Notes under the pieces: model-generated
The model's database searches: none
What the model was told of the DNA's origin: nothing
What the model saw: only the letters and a program-made list of their open reading frames with translations
Shown here: positions 10,714-21,334 of the stretch, one piece after another
How the letters are laid out: every line of letters begins with the position of its first letter
How positions within the stretch are numbered: the stretch's first letter is position 1
Assembly: GCA_001574975.1 (NCBI GenBank)
Contig: KQ965735.1
Coordinates: 861,650 to 925,649, forward strand
Reading direction: 5' to 3'
Source: Gonapodya prolifera JEL478
Lineage: Eukaryota > Monoblepharomycota > Monoblepharidomycetes > Monoblepharidales > Gonapodyaceae
DNA length: 64,000 nucleotides
Position numbers and translations under genes: made by a program

Positions 10714-11507
10714 GTTGTGCATCTCTATTCTTGAACATCTTGAAGTTGTTGTGTGAAGTGTAAATTAATTGACTATAGTGGAATCTGTGCACTCGATCAT
10801 CGATTCTACAATTCATCCGCTATTCTTTGGCTCCTTATGACCTGTCAACTAATCAGAAGTGTGGACCGGTCCTCCCACTTCTCACCAAAAATCAGCCCAC
10901 CGTCGGCCGTAGAACCAACTCGAGCGACCGTGGTGGCCATCCTGCCGAGCATTGTAGCGCATTCATACTTACCATCGAAATGCTGTGCTCCATGTTCGCA
11001 CATCCCGGGCAAAGAAGCGGCAGCTCGCACGCTGGACTGGTTCCAGATTCGCAAACATGGATCCATGCCATCCTTTCAAGCATGGTCGCGTGCACCAATT
11101 GCAAATTGCAGTACCGTTCGCGGTCATCATGTTTATAATTTGATTACCATGTGCGGTTTCTTTTGGCGTGGACAGTGGGGACATCTCTCACGACTGGCCG
11201 AAGGCAGGAATATCATACATACACCACGCCAATAAAGTCTCAGTTACTACGTGCTCTCTCTGCAACGCTTGGTCGTGGGAGCTTCTGCTTCATGACGCGT
11301 CGAAGTGGCTCTTGCCCCATTCTTTCTGTCTCATAGCAATGAATGCCGTCACTAAACTTTGTTAAAAGAGTAGACATAAATCAGCTGAGCACAACAAATA
11401 AAATGGCGAAGAGAAAGAAGGGGTTGAGGGGAAAGAAAGAAGCGTTGCTCAAAAAATGCTCGCTTCAGGTTTGATCGACGAAAACGATCAACTGTCAATC
11501 ACCACCA
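10714..11507. other. Intergenic, no recognised gene
   Basis: Overlapping 60-160-codon frames on both strands near 10750-11370 have no motif and no convincing splice partners. The last roughly 100 bp form the promoter region of the carbonic anhydrase gene. Confidence 0.4.
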
Positions 11508-12839
11508 ATGCGCACCACCCCCCACTCCGCCGCCTCCATCTTCGCCATTTTCCTCATCCTGGGCATCTCCAGCGCGATTCCGACGCCCCGGGACTCGGCG
11601 GATTGCGTCGCGGAAGCTATTTCTGGGCGGCGGGTTTTCAGGCGCCAAGACGTGAGTTGCCCCCCTTACACCAGGGGGGATGACTGTCAGCGAGAGCAGG
11701 GACTAAAGCATTTGCTGTGCTGTGCCGTTCGTGATGCCACCGCGCACCGCGACGGAACAAGTGGTCGTACGAGGGCGCGACGGGGCCGAGGTTCTGGGGG
11801 ACACTGGGGGAGGAGTTTGAAGCGTGTCGCAAGGGAAGACGGCAGAGGTGAGAGGATGGCGCGCTTGGGGTCTTTCATCGAGAAGTAATGCAATTTCTTA
11901 TTGTCGACTACCGGGCCAAAGTCCCATTAACTTGTCGAGTGAAAGTGCTCGGCGTATGTAACCCCAATGGCTCTTGACACCTGGACTGACATTTCTGACC
12001 ATACTCATGGAAAGACAGTGAACTCGTCGGCCCCCATTGTGTTCAAGTACCCCCGGAAGTTCGGTGCGAAAGTTGCGAATTTGGGACATACTGTTGAAGT
12101 GATCGCACCGGAAGACAGGTGCGACTTCAACATCACCCACCCGTTTTATCACTTCGATTGAAGCCTCAACGACCTTAGTGCGTTGATAGTGCGAGACGGC
12201 GTGGAGTACAGTCTCGTGCAGATGCACTTGCACTCTCCCTCCGAAGTGGGTAGACTACTCGAGTCCCGATTGGACTGATTCCAATCCTCAACCTCAACCT
12301 CAAACTCACCCATGACAATTGACACACACACAGCACCACGTCACCTCGCACGCGCGATCCGCCGAAGTCCACCTCGTGCACCGATCCGCTTCTGGGGATG
12401 TTCAAGTGCTCGCCATGTTCCTCGACGAGGACCTTGACTCACCACACGTTGCACCTGCATGGTTCCGGCAATGGAAAGACCTTGCTCCCGTCAAGGTCGG
12501 TCTCGACAACGCCGCACCCGCACCCGCGTTACCCGTTGGCGCATTGGCCAAGACGTTCGCCACGCTGGGGCCGTTCTGGACATACGAGGGCTCGCTGACT
12601 ACACCGCCGTGTACGGAGGGAGTCGGGTGGATTGTTGGTGAGGACATGGAAGGGGGCTCGTTTGACAGACGCGCGTTCGCTGATTCGAGGTTGTTATTGG
12701 TGACTTGCGTGCAGCCAACACCTCCGTTCGTGTTTCTGCGCGGTTGCTGAGAGAGCTCACGTCGCTGATGCCGTTCAACGCGCGGTACACGCAGCCGACT
12801 CACGGGGAGGGGGAAGAGGCGTCGCTTGTTGTGCAATAG
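11508..12839 (+). CDS. Secreted alpha-type carbonic anhydrase
   Basis: Seven exons (11508-11651, 11762-11847, 11923-11954, 12019-12118, 12179-12245, 12334-12637, 12715-12839) splice cleanly to 285 residues. The N-terminus MRTTPHSAASIFAIFLILG...A is a signal peptide. Family landmarks follow in order: DWSYEGATGP and FWGTL; QSPINL; then zinc ligands His137 and His139 in VQMHLHSPSE and His156 in AEVHLVH; the SLTTPPCTEGV segment; and PFNARYTQP near the end. The enzyme interconverts CO2 and bicarbonate and would act outside the cell or in the secretory route. All three zinc histidines are present, so it should be active. Intron positions fall inside motifs (for example between Q and SPINL), which supports the model. 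A SulP/SLC26 anion transporter starts 358 bp downstream on the same strand, suggesting bicarbonate supply and uptake may be linked. Confidence 0.92.
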
Positions 12840-13197
12840 AGTGCTGCGCTTTAGAGCAAATGAAATTAATTTATATGTTCCGTCGCCATTGTATCGTCGA
12901 GAGTTTTCTAACCGCTCAGGTTCATTGGGGTGCAAGGGGCTGAGGGACGAACCGGAATCAAAAGACGGCCGTTTCCCGTATCCACCCGAACTATCCGTGA
13001 TCCACCGGAAGCCACTCGCACGCTTTTATACCGCGCCAGGAATTACAGCAGCCATCCGCCAGTGGCAGCGACCGGGGCTGCGGAACAGAGTGCGACCCTT
13101 CGCCTTCGCATGAAACCCTTGACTTCTCCGGAAGATCCATCTCGACTGGATCCATTTTGACAGCTCTCCGACTCAGTCTCCCACCAAATACCATCCA
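12840..13197. other. Carbonic anhydrase to SulP intergenic region
   Basis: 358 bp between the carbonic anhydrase stop and the transporter start, same strand. No further gene; it must hold the terminator of one and the promoter of the other. No TATA box recognised. Confidence 0.6.
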
Positions 13198-16171
13198 ATG
13201 TCCTCTCCAAGACAGATACATCAAAATCCTTCGCAGGGCCCTCAGCGCACCGAGCCCACCGAAAATTCCCCTTTACTCGGTTCTCCACCGGAAGAGTACT
13301 GGGTTGCCATCCGGGACGACGACGACGACGACAAGGACGGCAATTCATCCGTCATATCCGACGAGAGCGAGGACCTCGTCATCGCTGACCCAGACCCCCC
13401 GCGCTCCCCCGTCGTCTCGAATAAGTCGCCGACGCTGGCGCCGCAACCCGTCTCCCCATTATCACATGTCAGAACCTCTCACACCGACGCCGCCCAGCAC
13501 CCGCCACCGACGTTACACCAAAGACTGCAGAAAGTGCTCTCCAGCCCCTATTTATTCTGGAACGACCCCGCGACTCCCGTATCACGTGATTCCATCTGGG
13601 ACGACATTCGCTCCGCCATCACCGTCTCCCTCGTATCCGTCCCCCTCTCGCTCGCGCTCTCCATCGCAGGAGGCGGCGTTCCCGCTCAGGGTATCGTCAC
13701 GGCATTCTGGTCCGGCCTCTTCGCGGCCCTGTTCGGCGGCTCCGAATGGAACATCATCGGCCCCACGTCGGCCCTTTCGGGCGTGCTCCTCAACGCCACG
13801 TTCAACTACGGTGGTAGCAGTATCCTTCCCTACATCGCCATTCAGACGTCCATGGTCGTTCTCCTTGTCTGGGCACTGGGCCTCGCAAAGTACTTAATGT
13901 TCATCCCTTCGTCGGTCGTGCACGGATTCAGTCTGGGCGTGGCACTGATCATGATACTTGGCCAGATGGATTCGGCGCTTGGTCTTTCATTTAAGCACAG
14001 TGGTGCGTTGAGTCTCCGTTTTGCGTTTGCACAGTTTCCGTCTTTCTCATTCCTCCTTCCTTTTCCTCGTAACAGAAAAGGAGATTCTATGGAAGACTGT
14101 CGAGACCTTCCAGCACATTGGTGAGCGCACAAAAGCCGTTCTGTGACATCCGAATATTCGGTTTTCACCAACCATGATTTTCATCAACCAGCCGACGCCC
14201 AAATCCCCGTCGTAATCTTATTCTCCGCCAGCTTCGGAACCCTTCTCTTCCTAACCCGCCGCTTCAACCGCTTCCCATGGTAAGAGTTCCCTCCATCGAC
14301 CCACACCATCACCACCATCGTCCCGCACAAACTCACCCCCCTCTTGACAGGCACATGCTCATCACACTCATCGGCATCCTCTTCGGCTACCTCTCCTCCA
14401 CGGGCGTCCTGCCCTTCAAACTACGCACCCTGAACGACGCCTACGGGCACGTACCCTTGAACTTCCTGCAACCGCCCGCCGTCGACCTCGCGCTGTTATT
14501 CAATGTCTCCGGATTCCGCACCTCCTTGTCCGTTGTGTTCATTGCCATTCTCGAAACCCTCATCTCGGCCCGACTCGCAGACGTCATGGCCAAGACGACC
14601 ACGCATTTGCAGTCGAGGGAGGTGTTTGGGCTGGGTGTCGCGAATGCGGCTGCGGGCGTGTTTGGAGGGCTTCCGGCAACGGCGGCGCTTGCCAGGACGA
14701 GTCTCAATATACGTGCTGGGGCGCGGACACGGTTGTCGGCCGTCCTTGCGCCGTTCGCCCTTCTGATTATCTCCCTCGGTGCGTTCGACTACTTTGGGTA
14801 CGTCCCCATGGCGACGATAGCTGCGGTGTTGTGCGTCGTGGCCGTCAACATGGTAGAATTTCATGAGTTCAGGGTGCGTGTTACATACATTCCGCTTTCA
14901 CCAAAATGACACAGACCAACGTTACATTTAAAACTGCAGGTATTCTGGAAGGTCGACATGCAAATGTTCAGTGTCGCCATAATGACCACCGTGATTTGCC
15001 TTGTCGAGGACACCATGATTGGACTGGTCGCTGGGTCTTTGCTTTGTCTGCTGATTTTGACAGACAAGGAGTCCGTTGGGTAAGTGTGCACAGTCCAGCC
15101 AATCTTTTCTTCGGTCCTGTTTTGAAACGAATGGTCGTTCCCCCCCGCACAGGTCTTGTGAAATGTGGCTTCTTCGCGGCAAAGATCCTGTCGCGCACGT
15201 GGACATTGAACGCCTCGACGCTCAAAACCTGATCAAAATGCCGCCCAAGCGTCGCGCGCGCGGGAACTCGATCCAAGCTGTTGCGGCGCTGTCCCTCGCA
15301 GGGCGAAGGAACTCGCTTGATCGGAGGGTATTCAGACTCGTGAGTATTTCATGTTTCGACGTGTGGTTCCGGTCTCGCGTGTTGACCATGAGTGTGCCGT
15401 GTTACTTTTTGCCAGCGAACGGACGAACTCACGCCATTGATACCCAACGATCTCCGTGAGCTCCCACCGCTGCGTCCCGACGCTGCACCAAAGAACTACA
15501 GCGCAGTCGACGAGTCCACGTCCGCGTCGCAACTTGTGCTTCCACTGCAACCCTACCAAAGTGTGTTGAAACTTCCCGCACCAGAGTCGCGGACTGGATC
15601 AAGCAAGGCTCTGGCGACTCCATTTCCATTCGGTGCTCAGATGCGAAGGGGATCTCTGGCGCCAATGCTCGCGTACCCGCGGATCCAACGTCGTGAGCTG
15701 GACGCGGAGTGGGCGCTGGAGGTTTCGGAACTCGCGGACACGTTGATATGTGAGTTTAGGGTTTCGGAGAGTGCCTATGAGAGTCGTTGAGGGTACAATA
15801 ATTCCAAATCATATCTTCTGTCTTCCTCAGACCATATTTCGGGGTCATTGACATACGTCAACGCAGCGGCTCATCTTGCACGCAACAAGAAGTTTTTGGC
15901 ATTCAATTCGAACGTCACTGCTGTCATCTTTGTTCTTCGCTCTGTCGGATTCATTGACCACGACGGCGTGGATTTCTTGTACGAAATCGTCCGTCTTTAC
16001 CGCAAGAAGGCCTCGCAGATGGTGCTTCTGTTTACCGGGGTGAGCAACATGGACGTGCGAGCAAAGCTGGAGAAGTACGAGTGGTTCAGAATGAAGGAGA
16101 GTGATGGCAAAGTGCTGGAGAGCTGGACTCAGGCTGTTGAGCACCTGGAAGTAATGAGGAACCAAAACTGA
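13198..16171 (+). CDS. SulP/SLC26 family anion transporter with STAS domain
   Basis: Eight exons (13198-14002, 14076-14120, 14192-14279, 14351-14873, 14940-15079, 15153-15339, 15416-15749, 15831-16171) give 820 residues. The first 120 or so are polar and acidic (cytosolic). The membrane domain begins with VSLVSVPLSLALSIAGG and AFWSGLFAALFGGSEWNIIG, continues through SSVVHGFSLGVALIMILGQ and GVFGGLPATAALARTS, and ends near LLCLLILTDKE. The C-terminal 130 residues read as a STAS domain (YHISGSLTYVNAA, VIFVLRSVGFIDHDGV, VLLFTGVSNMDV). SulP proteins move sulfate, bicarbonate or other anions. The order membrane domain then STAS is the standard one, and the length is normal for fungal members. Substrate cannot be read from sequence. 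The adjacent carbonic anhydrase favours bicarbonate; the genome's ATP sulfurylase at 30.5 kb keeps sulfate possible. Confidence 0.9.
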
Positions 16172-16248
16172 TTATCGAATGGAGAGACATTTACTGGCTT
16201 TGGCAACTTAAATTATATGGATTTTGTTTCTTGAGACTACTACAACAG

Positions 16249-16306
16249 TTCGCAGTAAAAGCTTGCAGTAAAAGTTTGCAATAAAAGTTTGCAGTACAAG
16301 TTCGAA
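16249..16306. repeat. 13-bp tandem repeat with poly(A)-signal-like core
   Basis: Four direct 13-bp units (TTCGCAGTAAAAG, CTTGCAGTAAAAG, TTTGCAATAAAAG, TTTGCAGTACAAG) and a partial fifth lie between two convergent genes, the SulP gene ending at 16171 and condensin G2 ending at 16370. The third unit contains AATAAA and others AGTAAA, both poly(A)-signal-like. They could supply the 3' end signal of the transporter mRNA. Confidence 0.75.
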
Positions 16307-16369
16307 GTGACGTTTCCCACGGGAACAGACGCAATAATCCTCTTCTTCAAACAAACAAGGAATACAACT

Positions 16370-19300
16370 TCAGGCAGAAACTTCCAACAATTGCCTTAAT
16401 CCATCAGTTTCCCCAGTTTTCTCTGTCAGTACTCCAGCAAACTCCTTGATTCTATCTTTCATATCCTGCTTCCCCTGCTTATCGTAATCGTCTTCCTCAC
16501 TTCCATCAACGCCCGCCGCTTTGCTATTCATTTCGGCTACAAGGGACCTCAGTTCCTGTATGAACGAGTCCCTGGTTCCGTCGGCGATTGCGAAAACACT
16601 GTACATTGTTTGAAGAACAGGATGAATTGATGGTGTGTCCGCCTCCCCGCCACTTTCGTCAGAGGAAAGGGCTGAAGGGGTGATTGTAATTCGAATCAGC
16701 TGGTGGGCAAAAGAGCTGAGCCTTCCATGGCGGGACAGGACGCGAACAGTGTCTGTGAGAAGTTGACGAAGAAGAGAGAGTGTCTACGAAATGCGCACAG
16801 AAGACTGTTAGTTGACATCTGCGGCAGAACGTTGAGAAGCTTCTTCACCTGCACGTTGCGCGATCCCACAATCGCCTTCGAAACCTTCAAAGTTAAATCA
16901 AGTGTCTCAGTACACAGTTCGTCATCCACTTCAGGCTCATCCAAGGCGGTCAAAAGTGTTTGGTCGAGGATTTTAAGCAAATACGTTGTATCAATGAGAT
17001 CTTGCGAGAGACAGACCAGAGTTAGACATCGCTGTGTGGGTTGGCAAAGTGGACCCACCACTATCGACAATGGCCGCACATCCTCGAATAACCCGCTTTG
17101 CTTCATCTTGGCTGCAAAAGCCCAGCGTGGTGTACTCTAGGCAGAGTTTGATTATGGAGGTTGATACGTCATCGATCTTGTTGGCTGTATCAAGGTTGGA
17201 GCGCTGCCCACGGCGACCACGGCCTTTCGGCTCAGCTGTTGATCTGCGTGATGTCGACCGCTTGGAAAACAGATACGTACAAATGTGCTGCTTGCGACTC
17301 ACCTCCTTGTCGAAATCGCTTCCTTGACATGGTTTTCAAGGAGATCCAAGATGGGGTAAAATGCATCATCGCCGATCTCTAATTTGGCCACAGGATCAGC
17401 TAAGAAATGCAATACAGCTTTCCCTAAAACCTCGAAGGTCGAAGTCTCGCTTCCGTCTTCAGGCAACGCGACAGAGGTGAAACTTCATACAGTTTCGAAG
17501 TTATTAAATGACGTACCTGCTGCAAGATTTAAAACAAGGGAGGGCGTATTCTCCATCGCCGACTTTAAACATTCAGCAATGTTCGTCAGCTCGTCTGATG
17601 CAAACAGTCCTTTGCGTAGATCTTGATCACTCTAATAATCAAATATTGTTAGCGCCAACTTCACTCTGATTTATCGGCAGCTCAGTACGTACCATAATTG
17701 CTTCCAGCATGGTCATGTTTGAATGAACACTAGTAACGCCATCAGTTCGACTACGACGCTTGCCACGGGCACCACCTCTGTCCGACTGAGATGCTTCACC
17801 GTTGCCGACGGAGAGGCCCGACAGAGCAGTCACAAGTTGGTGAACGATGCTATCGAGGTTCTGGATCAGGCCCCAAACTAATTATTATTATGAATACGAT
17901 TGTAAATGCGTCGGGGCTTTGATACCTTGTCACTTGATCCGAAAGCCTTGAGCTTTCCAACACCATTCGTGGGATTGTCAAATTCGTCTGGGTTGAAGCC
18001 CATCTTTCGAACTTGTTCAGCGGAAAAGTGTGATGTGATTGAGGCGAGAGCATCCTTCGCCGAGTCTTGATCACATTTCGTAAGTATATGTGAGATTTGG
18101 GCCTCCGCAAACGATTGTTGGATGGACTGATCGGAAAAGGAGTGACGCCAAAATGATAGAAACAATGACCTCGCAAATGTGTCTCACATCTTTAACCTTC
18201 GCGTCTCGTTGTTTCTCCTTCATGAGAGAGTCCAGCGTTATTGCCAAAATGTCCAAAAAATGTTCAAAGAAGGGCATAAACTGGGTCTTGGTACCTATCA
18301 ACGACGAAGTCCAGGTTCCTGCTAGTTTTCGGGTGAATACTGCGCTCACGTTCATCTACGAGTCCAGACGCATGCACTCGTGTGTCCTTTTTCCTCCGCT
18401 TTCTTTTCTCTCCTCCACCCTCTGCCACAGTCGGTTCCTCGGCGTCGCTCGATAGCAGTGCGAGAAGTTTACAGAGTGCAATGACGAAACTTGCAACTGA
18501 AACACGAAGAATGTTATATCACAACACATAGAACTTTTTTGTGTGCAGCATACCATGATTCGCTTTCGCAAGCTTTGGCACGTAGTAAAAGAAGGCTTGC
18601 GCGGCAACAGTGTCCTTGATGAGAAACTCTCTACAGCGAGAAATTTTCTCTCCAGGTTGTTGACTTTCTGGGAAATAGGTTGCCATTAACACGCGAGCAG
18701 CCCTCTTTCGGACCTGAGGCGAGGGGTCGTTGGCAAGGCGGTTGATCAAATCGTCGATGGGAACGACGTCGTAGAAACTAGACGATACCACAAATAGTAT
18801 GAATTCGATGGGAACATCGCCAAGTCCGACTCGTCTTCACGTACCGAATGACGCGGTGTTTGGTAAGAAGCAGGAGAAGATTCATCATTTGAACTCTGAC
18901 CTTCTCGGCACTATCGTTGATAAGTGAGTGGAGCACAGGGAGCTTGTCTGTTGTCGGGCTTTGAGTGATGCATAGCGTTGAGATGTCCACACCACTCTCT
19001 TACCCTTCAAGACATCATGGCTTTTGACTTGCTTCTGGAGAAGATGCCCAATACTCTCAATAACAGCAACACGCACACCAGCGTCACTACATCGACGGAA
19101 TTGAAGCGCCAATGAAGTCATCAGACCAAAGGACACTCATTCGACTAGGTACCTCACTCACCCCATGTCAAACCCAAGCTCGCCAATTACGACATTGATA
19201 AATCCTTCCGCAACAGCCAGAGGAACTAATTCCCATAATCCAGTCAGGATGCGACATATGCCTTTGACGGCTTCAACTCGAACTTGTGAAATAAAAGTTC

Positions 19301-21233
19301 AAAAGTGCGTTACCAGAGGAAATAAGAAGCGTCGAACTCACTCGCTGGACAGTCATCGCGAAGGAATGTCTGGAGAGTTCAGAGTAAGTATCAAACGTAC
19401 GATTGCGGTGTCATCTCTCGTTTACCTTTAGGATATCGTACTGTTTCACCAACAGTTCGTCTCGCTCTTCAAGCTCCGCATTTTGATCAAGGAGAGGGAA
19501 GGCATCCACCATCAAGCACAAAGAGTTCTTGCGCACTGCAAAAATGAAGGCACTTTGTACCAGATGCACGAAAATAACATTACGTGATGCTCACCTTGCT
19601 CATTCGCAGCGTACAACCCTCTCCATAGAAGAGGCTCGTAAAGGTTGCACAACATGGTATCTACCCCTCGCTGGCTTTTCTGCTCGTGGAATTTTCCGAG
19701 CGCCGCTCTGAGACGATTGAAAAAGGCGCAGTGCCCGCCACCAAGTTCAGCAGGTATTGCGATTTTGGGGGGAGCATGTATGGCGTGGCGCATTAGGGAT
19801 TGAATGCATGATGTTTCTGCGTGCGGATACCATCAAAATTGAGATGCAAAACGTTTAAAGAAAGTTTGTAAACAATCTCACCAATTCTTGAGCGGAAGTC
19901 TTCCGCTGCAGCCTTCCATGCTTTAAAATAAATTTCACCGTATGTTAGGACGAGTGGCATTTCACAGTACGGTAACTACACAATGCACATTTGTCAGTGT
20001 CAAAAAAGTTGTCCGCAGAACGTTGGAACACAACTTACTTGGGCCTTGACAAACTCGTGGATTTCATCCACAAACCCGAGACTCAGTGACGACAGGGCAA
20101 ACACCAAGAATTTTTTGCCCTCGGGCGATTTCAAGTACGTAGACTTATGGAAGCAGTGGCCGACAAGGACTTTTATTGTTTCGGCGCTGCGCAAGATTTG
20201 GTGAGTAACAGAAAACCTAAGGAAACGTATGGTGTCTTAATTGTTCACCTTTCGTCTTCCCAGTCAAAGACAAGCAGCATTTCCTTCACATTGCAAACGT
20301 GCTTCGCGTCTATAAGGAGTAGAACAGATTTAGCATTCTGGGAAATACCCGCTCGAGCGTGCCTCTCCTCTCAGTCTCAGTGCAATCAAGAAACTCGAAT
20401 CCATACGCGCCTGCAATCTTTCCCCCGACTCCCAGACTCTTCATGAGTAGCCACGATACAGCTTGTGGTACAATTTCCTCACGTCCTCGTCGTTCTTGCT
20501 GCCACCATAGTTCGCACAGATTGCACACCAGGTCCTGAGTGCGGACGAGCGGGTGCCGGGGGAACGACAGGAGGAGGTCTGCGAACATCAGCGTCAGAAT
20601 GGAAAAAAAACTCTTGGATAATGGATGCCCTCATATTCATCCATTTGAAATGGATTTGAAGTGGTTCCCCGTCGCTGAGTGTGCTCCTTTGCGGTTGAGC
20701 TCACCATGAAGGGTAAACACGATTGGCCAGATTTGATCCGTGGTGTGTTGCGGCGGTAGCGCAACCAAGCCTTCCTCGACAATCCTGACAATGTCGTCAA
20801 TCGAGCGGAGTGCGGATATTTTGTCCTCGTCTGATGGAAGGTGTTGGTCCGCCCGGAGATGCTCTCCATTGAGCTCCTCGCCATCGGCAGAAGGGTCCAC
20901 CTGCTGTATATCATCTGCGAAAACTACGCGAAGCCTTTCACGGATGCTGTTGAGAGCTTCTCTCCAGAGTTGCGCGAGCTGCTGTGAGGTGAATCGGTTG
21001 AGGTTGAGGGAGTTTGAGGCGGCCGCCGCCGATTGATTCTCCTTTATCCATCATGAGGAGAATTTTGCAAAAACAAGTCGAACAGAAATGAAACCCGGTG
21101 TTGCTCTCGAGTAGCAGGCGGCAGGACATACATCTTGCGGGTCGCTTTGCCCGATTCCCCCGATCCCTGGTCCAGAAGCGGATTTGAGTCGTGATGTCTC
21201 CACAGCGACCAGAAGCTGGTCCAGAATTCCCAT
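16370..21233 (-). CDS. NCAPG2: Condensin-2 complex subunit G2 (NCAPG2-like)
   Basis: A many-exon gene of about 1,200 residues. Exons recognised include 21233 (MGILDQLLVAVETSRLK) to a GTATGT donor near 21130; the next exon to 20705 (FTSQQLAQLWREALN); one from 20578 (DLLLSFPRHPLVRTQDL, CELWW); then EGKKFLVFALSSLSLGFV near 20100, MRHAIHAPPK and LYEPLLWRGLYAANEQ near 19790-19600, VRKNSLCLMVDAFPLLDQN, VRVEAVKGICRIL, SDAGVRVAVIESIGHLL, SAEKVRVQMMNLLLLLTK, and VPIDDLINRL...YFPESQQP near 18770. These follow the HEAT-repeat order of animal condensin II subunit G2 closely, including the signature MLYRLYKPILWRGL-like segment. The last exon ends at 16370. Condensin II G2 binds the kleisin of condensin II and helps compact mitotic chromosomes. 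It starts 101 bp from the divergent eEFSEC start. Small exons and the exact joints around 20350 and 17000-18500 are unresolved. Family identity is strong. Confidence 0.88.
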
Positions 21234-21334
21234 CGTTCGTGGTGCTTCCGTTTGCCAACTTTTGTTGTGTGCACTGACAGGTCCCGGCAGGCAGGTGACC
21301 GTGTGGCCGCAGGATTAACTCTCCTCACTGCCGA
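21234..21334. promoter_or_regulatory. Shared divergent promoter
   Basis: Only 101 bp separate the start codons of condensin G2 (-) and eEFSEC (+). Both core promoters and both 5' leaders must lie here or overlap the first exons. No TATA box is evident. Confidence 0.6.

Noticed and set aside
11652-11888. Unspliced continuation of the carbonic anhydrase first exon
   Set aside because: Reading through gives a basic nonsense tail; splicing at GTGAGT gives the family sequence DWSYEG.
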